Of a stretch of 64,000 nucleotides of DNA, positions 11,491-21,085 are shown one piece after another; the stretch's first letter is position 1; every line of letters starts with the position of its first letter. Below the pieces are notes generated by a model. The model did no database searches and was not told the DNA's origin. It saw only the letters and a list, made by a program, of their open reading frames with translations. The position numbers and the translations under genes are program-made. The stretch lies in assembly GCA_024516155.1 (NCBI GenBank), contig JAJJXM010000025.1, positions 124,001 to 188,000 on the forward strand, in the 5' to 3' direction. The DNA comes from Pyronema omphalodes. Lineage: Eukaryota; Ascomycota; Pezizomycetes; Pezizales; Pyronemataceae.

Positions 11491-12274
11491 TGAAAAAGAA
11501 AAAAAAAAAAAAAAAAAAAAAAAAAATAATAATAATAAATAAATAAAAAAAAAAAAAAAAAGAAAAAATAAAATAATAGGAATGACGACGGGAGGAAGGG
11601 CAGGAGAGAGGGAGGAGACACAGGGGATGAGGAACGAGGCAGAGGGGGCAGGAGGAGCACCGGGGAGACGAGGAGGGGTTACTTTTCCTGTTTTCTTTTG
11701 TTTCTTTGGGGGAGGTCAAGAGGAACGTGAGATGGGTGGGGAGGCGAAGATGTAAGGCGCGCGGGAAAGGAGATCGGAGATGGTGACGAGTGAGAGGTGA
11801 TGATGCGCGGAGGTAGAGAAGGAGAAGAGGCGCGGACGGGAGGGAGCATCGGAGAGGGATGAGAGGGGATGAGCAGAGGAGTTGAGGACACGGATGGAGA
11901 GAGGGGAGAGAGGGGAGGCGCGGGGGCGGTGGCCCGGAGGAGTTACTTTTTCTTTTGTTCTGTTTTTGCTTTGCGGAGGAAATAAAGGCGGGAAAATGGT
12001 TAAAAATGGGAGGGGAAGGGTGGAGGAAATGGGGGATCGACCCGGCGAGGTGGCCTCCGAGCGCACAGGGCTCCTTGGATCTGACGACGCGAGATGAAAA
12101 ATTGCACGGCGAGACTTGGGAGACTACACTCCCACACACATAGACAGCTCTGGGGCTTACCCAGTGGGGACCTGGCATCACCCCCAGGTTCTCAACATTG
12201 TACTTAATTTGTAGATTCCGCCATAACCTTACGGTTAGATGCGTGTATGAATAAATAAATGAATAAATAAATAA
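11491..12274 (+). other. LINE A internal A-rich run and 3' module
   Basis: Directly after the ORF2 stop comes an A-rich run (about 11492-11575). About 350 bp of purine-rich sequence follows, then the block at about 11935-12075 (cggaggaaataaaggcggga and onward) shared with every E element, and finally the stem aacc-ttac-ggtt and the (aaat)n tail. The stem-loop plus short tandem tail resembles the 3' recognition sites of stringent-type LINE reverse transcriptases. That function is inferred. Confidence 0.75.
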
Positions 12275-13630
12275 GACTTCATTCATCCATTGTTGAAACG
12301 ATGCAGGAGCATTTTTTAAGCCAAACGGCATTACCAAATATTCGTATAGGCCGTACTTGGTATGGAACGCAGTCTTCCATTCATCCCCTGTGGCTATTGG
12401 AAGGTTATGGTATGCATCTCGCACATCCAACCTGGTACACATCTTGGCGTTGGAAAGTCTATCCAACGCTTCCCCTATCAGCGGGAGTGGGGTGCGATCC
12501 TTGATCGTGATTTGGTTGAGTCGTCGGTAGTCGATGCATAACCGCAGGGTACCATCATTTTTCTTGACGAAATGGATTGGGGCTCCCGCTGGAGACGTCG
12601 ACCGTCGGACCCAACCCCTCCTCTCATTCTCTTCTAGGTAATCCCTCAATACTCGCAGGCGTTCATCATCGAGGGCTCGCAGGGGCTCGAACAGCGGGAT
12701 CTTTCCTTCCATCAAGGGGATTTGGTGATCATGATGTCGGTGCGGAGGTAAACCTACCGCCTCTTTTTCCCTGAATACAGATAGGTAATCTGTATATTTG
12801 GCTGGTATTATTCCTTCCAGGGGATCTTGTTTGTTTTTCACCGTTCCGGTTATTGTACCCGCGAGTTCCAATTCTTCGGAAGTGGCAATTGATTTGGCGG
12901 GAGTGGGTTCCCAGTTCCCCGGTTCTTTCTGGTTGGCTGGCGCAGTAGCGATTGATTTGGCGGGAGCGGGTTCCCAGTTCCCCGGTTCTTTGTGGTTGGC
13001 TGGCACTTGTGGGGGTTGCCGCGAAACGCACTGCGGCGAGTCGGGATCGTCCTCGGTGGATTCCGTGCGCCTAGATCCCTGTACGCTGTCCATATCATCG
13101 TCCTCCGACTCTTCGACTTCTTCTCCTTCTTCATCCTCTCCTATACTTCCTCCCCAAATTTCTTGGATGCGAAGCTCATCTTCCTCATCCGTCTGGGGCA
13201 TATCTTCCGACCCTTTCATACCATAGGCGTGCTCCGCTTCCTCATGTATCTGTCGATTATATTCTTTTTCCGCTCCTCGTTCCGGCACGGTCGTGGCACG
13301 GGGTGAGGTCGGAAGGCAGTTCTTTCCGCATCTTTCGGAATTGAAGACAATCCTTCCTTCCTTCCAGTCGATGCTGGGATTGTGTTTCCGCAACCAAGGC
13401 AGTCCCAGAAGAATGGGTGCGTTGCCAATGGTAATACAGTGGAGCCTAATTCCTTCTTTATGACCGTTGCTCACCATGGTCACCATGCGTCGTGTGTTAC
13501 TGGGCCCCCATCCAATTCCCGTCCGTCTACAGCGAGAACCCTTCGTGAGGTTAATTTTTTCGCGCTGGGCAATCCCTGCTGTTTCACCTACTTTCGATCT
13601 GTAGAATTCTCTGTGGCCCCGCAGTTGATC
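12275..13630 (-). pseudogene. Gypsy element G: protease to reverse transcriptase fragment
   Basis: On the minus strand this encodes the end of a retropepsin and its linker (GNAPILLGLPWLRKHNPSID), then the start of a reverse transcriptase ([50 protein letters not shown]). It is close to element D in sequence but a separate copy. The left side is cut at about 12275 by the tail of LINE A, and the right side at 13630 by the tail of the LINE at 13631. The first codons next to that insertion contain a stop. Catalytic YLDD, RNase H and integrase are missing. The linker is acidic with a repeated PANxKEPGNWE motif. Confidence 0.85.
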
Positions 13631-14250
13631 ATGTTTATTTATTTATTTATTTATTCATACACGCATCCAACCTCAAGGTTATGGCGGAATCTACAATCTA
13701 AATACAATGTTAAGGACCTGGGCGTGATGCCAGGTCCCCACTGGGTAAGCCCCAGAGCAGTCAGAGGTTGTTGGGAGTGTAGTCTCCCATTTTTCTTGTG
13801 CCTTAGACCATCTCGCGTCGTCAGTTCCAGGAGCCCTGTTCACTCACGGGCTACCACGCCGGGTCGTTCCCCTCTATCATCCACCCTTCCCCGCCCATCT
13901 TCAGCCATTCTTCCGCCTTTATTTCCTCCACAAACCAAAACATAACAGAAAAGCAAAGCAAAAATATAACTCCACCGGGTCAACACCTCTCCTCTTGCCC
14001 CCTCTACCACTCCTTCTCCGCCCGTCTCCCTACTTCCTTCCCCTCCATTACCCCCGCGCCTTGCTCTCCTCGTCCCCTGTGTCTCCTCCGCGTCATCATC
14101 TCACACTCGTCCCCGTCCCCACTCTCCCCCCCCGCGCTCCTCGTCTCCCCGCTTCCGCAGCCTCCCCTCTTCCCCGGACTTCCCCATACGACACAGTAGA
14201 AAAACAAGAAAAGTAACCAGCTAATATTTATTTTATTTTATTATGTTATT

Positions 14251-14290
<40 letters not shown>

Positions 14291-16738
14291 CTTCTTAGTT
14301 GTTTTGGGTGTTCGCGTGCTCGTCCGTTAGGTCCAGCAGCGTCCCCCAGCCAGTGGTCAGTGTGACAGGAGAGTCCTCCTCAGCGGGGAGGGTACTTAGC
14401 TTCGTGTGCGCCCATTCGGCGGTTGCGACTTTAGTCTCGGAGATCATGGTTGCGAGGGCCTTGGTGCCAGCGGTGGTTTAGAGGATGGTGGACAGTGTGA
14501 GTTGTCGTCTTCGTGGGAGTTTGAGTATTCGGCGAAGTTCAGTTCGCTGCGTAGTGTACTGTGGGCAAGATAATAGGAGGTGTTTAGGGGTCTGTGGGGG
14601 GTGCATGGGGCATGGGCAGGAGCGGGAGGGGTAACGATCGGTGGGGGGGTGCGCGAGGCAATCCAGGAAATACCCGTGGCCGGTCCGGAGTCCCGGTATG
14701 ACCGTGGAAATCTTGCGTGGGTGGGAGGTATAGGCGGGATCGAGGCGTCGACGGTGGGGGGCATCGTAGGTTTTAGGCTTCTTAGCTGAGGTGTACCAGT
14801 TGTTCCAGTCGGTAATAAATTGCTCTCGAACTTGCCGTCGGATCTAAGACTGGGAGACTGGGGGCAGCGCGGTGGGGATGAGGGAGGTTGCTCTCTTCGC
14901 GAGGAGGTCGGCGGAGTCGTTGCCGGCTATGTTGGTGTGTCCCGGGACCCAATGGAGGGTGACAGTTGTTTGTTGTTGGTAGGGGGAGGAGGCTATTTCG
15001 TAAATTGAGAGAGCGAGTTCCTGTCCCGGGCCGTACGTGGTGCGGGAGGCGCGGAGGATCGCTGCCTGGTTATCCGTGAATATGTGAATGTGGCGGCAGT
15101 TGAGGTTGTTGAGTCGGAGGATTTTTAGGCAGCTCGCGAGGCAGTCGTGGATGGCACGCAGCTCTGCATCGAAGACTTCCGTTGTGTCGCCCATGGGGAT
15201 CATTTCGTCGAGTCGTCGCGGTAGTCCATCTGTAATACTGTATCCCGCGGCGGTGCGACCTTCCAGCTGGGATCCGTCTGTGTATGCGATGACGTTGGTT
15301 GGGTCGGTCCGTAAGGTGTTAAGGAGTTTGGCGTGTTTGACGGCCGCATCGGTCTTGGGAAGCGGTGAAATTGACGTTCGGATGGGGTTGCGGCGCCATG
15401 GGGTGTGGTTTGGGCGAGCCGTATTCTCGATATTGTCGTCGGGTAGCACCCATTTGCTCACTGATCGTAGCATGCTGACGAGACGGGACGGGGCGTTACC
15501 GGGGGACTGCCAGGGGTGGCCGTACTCGTAGGGGTTGCATATGGAAGTGTGGAGGTGTAGGGGCACGGGGAAGGAGGAGGGGCGACGTTTCACAACAGGG
15601 TGGTGAGGGGGGGAGGGAGAGGAGGCGCAGGACGTATTTCCGGGTGCGGTGTTGCAAGCGGACTGACACGGGGGGTATTGCAGCTTCATTGTGGAGGGCG
15701 ATTATCGGTGTCGAGTGGAATGCGTTTAGGATTCGTCGGAGGGCTGAGTTTTGTTGGGTTTGAATGAGGTTGGCGAGATTTTTTTGGCCCGTCCACCAGA
15801 TTCGCGAGCCGAAGTCGGACCTAGAAATGACGCACGCGATGTAAAGGGTACGAGTGGCTGAGGAGGACAAACCTGTCTCGTGACGCACTAGGCTGCGGAG
15901 GGCGTTGAGGGATCTAGCACCAGCCATTAGTCTAATTTTTGCATGATGTACAAAGGAAAGTTTTCGGTCGAAGTAAATCCCGATCCATCTAACTACGTCT
16001 GTTTTTCCTCCTCTTGTTCCCGGGGTCACCACCGTGCCGTTTGGGAGGCGGACGTTGACTCCTTCTGTCAGATTGTCGGTGCGCGGACGGTGAAAGTGTA
16101 GTAACACCGAGTTAGAATCATCGAAGGCTACTGCGTTCTGCTCCACCCAGCGAAAGGCGGTTTGAGCGGCGGATTCTAATTCCCTGGCGTTGGCCTCTCT
16201 GGAGCGGCCGTGTGCAACAACGGCTACGTCGTCCATGTAGCTGGGTGTCCAAAGTGTGGGGTGGGCATTCTGTAGGGCGTCGAAGAGGGGTCGGAGATAG
16301 ATAAGGAAAAGGATTGGGGGACGCGGGCGAGCCTTGAGGGATGCCGGTTCTGATTGGTCGCTGGGTGTCTGTTCTGCTGTCGAACGAGAGGGCGGTGGAA
16401 CGGTCATTCAAGAAGGAGGAGCACCACGAGGTAACTGCTTGGGGGCAGCCTAGTGTGCGCATCGTCGCGAGCAGTCTGTCCGAGGAGACGTTGTCGAACG
16501 CGCCTCGTACGTCTAAACATAATGCAGAAGTGACTAGGCGACGGCTAGCGTTTGCTTCGACTTCGTGCGTCAGTGCGATCGCAGCGTCGATAGCCGAGCG
16601 TTCAGGGCGCCCGCCTATCTGATCTGCATGCAGGAGGTCGTATGACTCCGCCATAAGGCTGAGTCTCGTCGCCATCAATTTTTCCAAAACCTTTCCCATG
16701 CAATTAAGCAATGCGATCGGTCGGTACGCCTTCACCGC
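13631..16738 (-). mobile_element. 3' half of a LINE split by element F
   Basis: The minus-strand tail (tttatttattt... at 13631) and 3' module mark the 3' end; T-rich sequence at about 14222-14291 is the internal A run. The 5' side stops inside the reverse transcriptase at the codons for AVKAYRPIALLNC. The preceding codons (PNKPDYSAV) end at 50524 on the same strand, where a minus-strand LINE fragment terminates. The bases accgc occur at both break points. So this piece and 50524-51801 are the two halves of one 5'-truncated LINE into which F inserted. Confidence 0.85.
14300..16738 (-). pseudogene. LINE ORF2 C-terminal part: RT and RNase H
   Basis: Reading leftwards: LDVRGAFDNV (motif A), GIPQGSPASP, a frame change near 16330, then the intact catalytic box SYMDDVAVVAHG, a second shift near 15600, and RNase H with YTDGSQLEG, AELRAIHDC, FTDNQAA and GNDSADLL. 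The C-terminal Cys/His tail follows, with stops, down to about 14300. It belongs to the same family as LINE A and LINE H. The frame breaks and the loss of the upstream half to the F insertion make it non-functional. Confidence 0.85.
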
Positions 16739-17056
16739 TGTGAACCTGGGCACAGTCCTAAGTATGCGGAGGCTTTTCCGGTTGCCTCTCAAGTATTCTG
16801 TCCTGGTGTAGACAGACGCTTTGTTCGCAAGAACTAAAAGATCTTATTCCAAAGATAAGCTAGGAAGAGAATTAACCGATCACAGGCCGAATAAACTTAA
16901 GGGTCGTCTTCGGAGGAATTTGTTGGTGTAGTTAGGTATCGTTCGCGTAGAGGATCAATGGATGATGATGGAGGAGACAGAGGGAAGACACAGGGTCTTT
17001 TATAGACTTTCGTCTACAAATTCGCCCAGCCTTCCTTGGGGAACCAACTGCCAAAC
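16739..17056 (-). mobile_element. Truncated 3' LTR of element F
   Basis: It matches 48860-49177, the inner part of the complete F LTR, base for base over most of its length. It starts tgtgaacc (LTR end on the minus strand) directly after the target duplication accgc (16734-16738). A minus-strand TATAAAAG box lies near 16998. It stops abruptly at 17056, where the LTR of D starts; the two sequences share only tg at the join. The remaining 0.8 kb of this LTR is missing. Confidence 0.85.
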
Positions 17057-17847
17057 TGTCACAACGCTCCCGTGACATGCTCCTGGCCTCCGCCGTCACC
17101 ACCGCAGGGCTATGGGTGATCGTCATCACCCTAGCAACCTGCTACGCTGTCATGAAGTGAAGGGATAGGGTTAGGGCAAGGGGCTGGGCCCCTTGCCGAG
17201 GATTTTCATATGTTCGGAGTTATTTCTTATTTGGATTTCTTTTAGGTATCACGGCGGCTAGGAAATTGTTGGAATCTTTTACTTCTCTCTTTTGGTATGT
17301 ACTCTTTCTTTACTATTTGGAATCACGGCGGTTAGCCAGGAAGTTATCTCTTTCGGTATGTACTCTTTCTTTGCTATTTGGAATCACGGCGGTTAGCCGG
17401 TAGTTATCTCTTTTGGTATGTACTCTTTCCTTGTTATTATTATTTGGAATTATGGCGGTTAGTTATCTTGCTTTCTTATTTGGAATTACGGCGGTTGGCA
17501 AATGTTGGGGAATGTTGGTCATGTATGTAGTTATCACGGCGGTTAGCATTGGGAGCATTCTCCGCAGGCGGAGAATGCTGAGTCACGAGTCATGAAGGAA
17601 GAAGTATAAGAGGAGGAAATTTGTATGTAGTTTATTTCTTCACGCAATCAAGTTTCTATTTACCACAATCCTATCTACAAAAGTTCCCTTGTGATATCCC
17701 ATCTCTCCAAACTCACCTGTGATTTCCCAGCCCACAAACCCTTGCCCATTCCCAACTTACCAGCCTTACCTAACCCGCCGCCGCCCTCCTCGCCGCCGAA
17801 AACCCCGTGCTGCCTGTCGTCAGTAACCGTGGATACGGATTCTGATA
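17057..17847 (+). repeat. 5' LTR of D (left copy)
   Basis: It runs from tgtcacaacg to attctgata. Boundaries are set by the right-arm copy, where cgcct flanks both outer ends. It contains a 10-bp hairpin (17175-17197), six imperfect repeats around cacggcggttag (about 17248-17553), a perfect 12-bp palindromic stem agcattctccgc (17554-17579), a TATA box and the presumed transcript start. A 60-codon frame (17413-17595) in the repeat zone encodes a strongly hydrophobic peptide. It is intact in three of the four LTRs, but may be an accident of the repeats. Confidence 0.9.
17605..17651 (+). promoter_or_regulatory. D promoter: TATA box and predicted mRNA 5' end / self-primer
   Basis: TATAAG at 17605-17610 is followed 37 bp downstream by acgcaatcaa (17642-17651). 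That string is the exact complement of ttgattgcgt just past the LTR. In Tf1-type elements the first 11 or so nucleotides of the mRNA fold onto the primer site, so I place the transcript start at or near 17642. The same arrangement is present in all D LTRs. Confidence 0.6.
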
Positions 17848-17848
17848 T

Positions 17849-17858
17849 TTGATTGCGT
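17849..17858 (+). promoter_or_regulatory. Primer binding site of D (self-primer type)
   Basis: ttgattgcgt starts one base after the LTR end. It lacks the TGG expected for a tRNA 3' end but is perfectly complementary to 17642-17651. The mirror copy has the same pair at 43740-43749 and 43947-43956. Confidence 0.6.
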
Positions 17859-17885
17859 CCTGTGTACGACACCCAACGCGGAACG

Positions 17886-17936
17886 AAGACCCAGAAAACC
17901 CAGAAAACCCAGAAGACCCAGAAAACCCAGAAGAAG
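17886..17936 (+). repeat. 9-bp tandem repeat acccagaaa in the D leader
   Basis: About five units of acccagaaa/acccagaag lie between the primer site and the gag start. The mirror copy at about 43661-43712 keeps them. The role is unknown; it lies in the leader where packaging signals usually sit. Confidence 0.8.
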
Positions 17937-17943
17937 GCGCACA

Positions 17944-19002
17944 GTGGCGTCCTTTCAGCTAAAAGAGCTCGGAGAACATATCGAACAAGAACCGACCGGA
18001 TCGGCAAGCCCAGTGACCCCCGAACAACCATCCAGACCACAGACCCCCGAATCACCCGAACTCCCCCATACCTCTACCGACGACCCTGCGGAAATGGCGA
18101 CCCCGGCAGGATTGGGACTTGTCACTCCGGTCACGATGACCCAGGAGCAGTTGAACCAGATCCTCATTCAACTCCATCGCCCCACGACAAACAGTAACCC
18201 CAAGGTGGAAGACCCGGAGCTGTACTACGGCGAACGGACCAAGCTGAGGGCATTCCTGACGCAATGCGAACTGAAGTTCAATTGTGAAGGGAATAGATTC
18301 GACACCGAACAGAAAAAGGTGAACTATGCGAGCTCCCGCTGTAGAGGTAACGCTTGGGCATGGATCGAGCCGTCCATCAAGGAGGGGAAAAGCGTATACA
18401 CGACCTGGGAGGCTTTTAAGACTGCTGTCAGTAGGGCTTTCGGGGAAGCCGACTCAAAAGAAGTAGCAAGAAGAAAGTTCGAGATGATCAGGCAGGGCGC
18501 GCGATCCGCCGCTGCATACTGGGCCGAATTTCAAAGGATCAAATCCGATTTAAGATATAATGACGAGACCTACATCGATCAATTCAGTGATGGACTAAAC
18601 ACAGACGTCCAACGACAGTTGGCACTCCTTGATGAACGACCAACGGATCTCACGGAGTTCGCCAACAAGGCCATAGCGTTAGACAACCGACTATTCAACT
18701 TCCGAACCCTGAGGACTCGGTATGAACCTCAATTCTATGACCACCCCCATCTTAAGGGGCAGGGACACGAATCTCGACTCTCCGACCCCGAACCAATGGA
18801 ATTAGATTCCACTCGTCGACCGAAACCAAGGGATAGGACGGAGGAGGATAGACGGACGCGGAATAACGAATGTTTTAACTGTGGGAAGGTGGGACACTAC
18901 GCTGCGAAGTGCCCAAGTAAGAAATTATTCAGAGCAGCGGAAAGTACATTGGTAGAAGAGGGACTCGGTGAGACGTCGGGAAAAGAGAACCCCCAGGAAT
19001 AA
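17944..19002 (+). CDS. gag: D gag: capsid/nucleocapsid polyprotein
   Basis: This 352-residue structural protein forms the cytoplasmic particle and packages the element RNA. The first 80 residues are Pro/Ser/Thr-rich. A retrotransposon gag domain follows at about 95-260 (GNAWAWIEPSIKEGKSVYTT, FGEADSKEVARRKFEMIRQG, YIDQFSDGLNTDVQ). One CCHC knuckle, CFNCGKVGHYAAKC, lies near residue 310. The mirror copy at 42596-43654 has the same length with only a few substitutions, so the frame is preserved in both. The GGGAAAA slip site lies eight codons before the stop. I chose the first ATG after the leader repeats. Confidence 0.9.
   Translation: MASFQLKELGEHIEQEPTGSASPVTPEQPSRPQTPESPELPHTSTDDPAEMATPAGLGLVTPVTMTQEQLNQILIQLHRPTTNSNPKVEDPELYYGERTKLRAFLTQCELKFNCEGNRFDTEQKKVNYASSRCRGNAWAWIEPSIKEGKSVYTTWEAFKTAVSRAFGEADSKEVARRKFEMIRQGARSAAAYWAEFQRIKSDLRYNDETYIDQFSDGLNTDVQRQLALLDERPTDLTEFANKAIALDNRLFNFRTLRTRYEPQFYDHPHLKGQGHESRLSDPEPMELDSTRRPKPRDRTEEDRRTRNNECFNCGKVGHYAAKCPSKKLFRAAESTLVEEGLGETSGKENPQE
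18978..18984 (+). promoter_or_regulatory. Candidate -1 ribosomal frameshift site GGGAAAA
   Basis: In the gag frame the bases read G GGA AAA, the canonical X XXY YYZ heptamer. A -1 slip here enters a frame that is open through the 19003-19163 spacer straight into the protease. The mirror copy keeps it (42614-42620, complement). A GC-rich stretch about 40 nt downstream could fold, but I have not computed its stability. Confidence 0.7.
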
Positions 19003-19867
19003 AAGGAAAAGGTGGATTCCTGGGGCAACTGCCGCCCACCAGTTCAACCACGGCAGGACCGGCGGATAGAATCTCGAGTGTAGGACCATACGGAAGAAAC
19101 GAAAAGATTATCCTGCGAGTAAAGTTAATCGGACGAAATAAGAAAGAATACCAAACAACGGCTATGATCGACTGCGGGGCCACGGAGAATTTTATAGATC
19201 GAAAATATGTGAGACAGCAGGGATTGCCCTGCGCGAAAAAATTAACCCCACGAAAGGTTCTCGCTGTACACGGACGGGAATTGGATGGGGGACCAGTAAC
19301 CCACGATGCCATGGTGACCATGGTGATCAACGACCATAGGGAAGACATCAAGCTCCACTGTATTACCATTGGCAACGCACCCATTATCCTGGGACTGCCT
19401 TGGTTGCGGAAACACAATCCCAGCATCGACTGGAAGGAAGGAAGGATTGTTTTCAACTCCGAGAAATGCGGAAAGAACTGCCTTCCTACCTCGCCCCATG
19501 CCACGACCGTATCGGAACGGGGGGCAGAAAAAGAATATAATCAACGGATACATCAGGAAGCGGAGCACGCCTATGGTATGGAAGGACCGAAGGAGATGCT
19601 TCAGACGGATGAGGAAGATGAGCTTCGCATCCAAGAGATCTGGGGAGAAAGTATAGAAGAAGATGACGAAGGAGAAGAAGTGGAAGAGTCGGAGGACGAG
19701 GATATGGAAAGCGTGCAGGGATCTAGGCGCGCGGAATCCACCGAGGCCGATCCCGACTCGCCTCAGTGCGCTTCGCGGCAACCCCCGCAAGCGCCAACCA
19801 ACCAGAAGGAACCGGGGAACTGGGAAACCGCTCCCGCCAAATCAACCGCTACTGCACCAACCAACCA
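18981..19867 (+). pseudogene. pol: D pol, part 1: retropepsin and acidic linker
   Basis: Entered by -1 frameshifting from gag. The aspartic protease (MIDCGATENFIDRKYVRQQG, then GNAPIILGLPWLRKHNPSID) matures the Gag-Pol polyprotein; the catalytic triad reads D-C-G rather than DTG/DSG. An acidic linker with a repeated [15 protein letters not shown] motif follows. The frame is cut at 19867 by L5. The target bases gcaccaaccaacca (19854-19867) are repeated at 21086-21099, where pol resumes. The mirror arm carries the uninterrupted sequence. Confidence 0.88.
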
Positions 19868-21085
19868 TTTATTTATTTATTTATTTATTAACTCATACAC
19901 GCATCCAACCGTAAGGTTATGGCGGAATCTACAGTGAATACAAAATTAAGAAACCCGGGTGTCAGGCCAGGCTCTCACTGGGTATGCCCCAGAGCTTGTC
20001 GTTAGGGTGTGGGGTTGTAGACCCCCAAGTCTCGTTGTGCTTTTGTTCGTCAAGCGTCGTCTGTTCCAGGAGCCCTGTACGCTCGGAGGCCACCTCGCCG
20101 GGTCGTTCCCCCATTTCCTCCACCCTTCCCCTCCCATTTTTAACCATTTTTCCGCCTTTATTTCCCCCACAAAGCAAAAACAAAACCAAAGCAAAGTTAA
20201 ACAGCCGCCGGGCCACCTACGCCCCCACTCTCCTCCCCTCTCTCAACTCCTCCGCTGGTGTCTCCTGACTCTTTGCCCTTTGAGACACCCGGGCCCGCCC
20301 TGCCCCTCTTCTCCTCCCCTCTCTCCCCTTCTTCTTTCTTCTTCCTCAGCCTACATGCCGCCCCCCCTCTCCTCTCTCCCCTTCTCTTCGTTGGTGGTGT
20401 TGTAAGTCCGAGATTGCCGATCCCCAGCACGATCTGGACATTGATCCCTCCACTCTTCACGACTTCTGCCCAAGTCTTCTTCGCGGAGGGGGTGTTCGTT
20501 CTGGGTTGGTGGGTGTTCTTTCCCCGTCCACCATTCTTTGTTGTAGGGGTCTTGCTGGGTGGCGCTGCCGTAGGTGTCGTCTCGGGCATCGGGTAGAGTT
20601 GTGTCCTGAGCAGCATCGCTGACAGGAGGGGGGTTGGTGGTCGCTTCGGTCGAGGTTATCGCGAGAGGGCGCGGGGGATACTTGAGCATCAGAGCGTCAA
20701 GCGCATCCTGGGCGGCGGAGGTCGCGTGCTGTGAGTGCATCAGGCTGTGCTCCGGTGATGCATCTCGTTTCTTGTTGATTGCCGGTCGTTGGTTTGTTGG
20801 CGTGGTTGGTCCGGTGTTCTGATCGCTCCCTCGTCGCTTTCTTTTCCCGGGAGGGTTGCGTACAGCGTGCAGAACGTCCTGAATGTCGTGCTGGACATGG
20901 GAGAGTTGCATCGTCATCTCCTCCATAGCGGAGGGGGAGGTCGGCGGGCCTGGAAGAGGGAGGGCCGGTGGAACAATGCGTTCGTCGAGCTGTTTTGTGA
21001 GGGTGTCAACAGCAGCTTTGAGGGCTGCTGTTTCGGCGATGGACTTGTGGTAGGCCTTGCGTAGAGCCACCTCCTCCACGGCCAA
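19868..21085 (-). mobile_element. L5: 5'-truncated ORF1-only LINE derivative inside D pol
   Basis: It lies between perfect 14-bp duplications of gcaccaaccaacca (19854-19867 and 21086-21099). Minus strand, it has an (aaat)n tail, the aacc-ttac-ggtt stem, the common 3' module (to about 20200), and the C-terminal part of an E-type ORF1. It is truncated at 21085, within the coiled-coil part of that ORF. It combines an E-type coding region with the tail type used by the autonomous LINEs. The right arm of the inverted duplication lacks it. Confidence 0.92.
20197..21085 (-). pseudogene. L5 remnant of E-type ORF1, frameshifted
   Basis: Minus-strand translation begins in a coiled coil (AETAALKAAVDTLTKQLDER) and continues with MEEMTMQLSHVQHDIQDVL, a basic nuclear-localisation-like stretch PPGKRKRRGSDQNT, and after a frame change near 20600 KKTWAEVVKSGGINVQIVLG. 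These are the landmarks of the E2/E4 ORF in the same order. The N-terminal half is absent because the insertion is truncated. It is more diverged from the other copies than they are from each other. Confidence 0.8.

Larger units (their letters stand above)
5285..12274 (+). mobile_element. LINE A: full-length Tad1-type non-LTR retrotransposon
   Basis: The 5' end (ccacccagcaaagagcgacc, then a C run) matches the start of LINE B and of the E elements, so the copy appears complete. The order is 5' UTR, ORF1 (gag-like), ORF2 (endonuclease, reverse transcriptase, RNase H), an internal A-rich run, a purine-rich 3' module, and a stem-loop with (aaat)n tail ending near 12274. The right flank is a gypsy gene (G); the left flank is the foldback structure. 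The two flanks do not match, so no target duplication is visible and the locus was probably rearranged. Frameshifts in both ORFs make it non-autonomous as read. Confidence 0.9.

Noticed and set aside
11490..13486. A 752-codon minus-strand frame joining gypsy G to the LINE A 3' end
   Set aside because: The fusion arises because the LINE A tail happens to be open on the minus strand. Only 12275-13486 has gypsy protein sequence.
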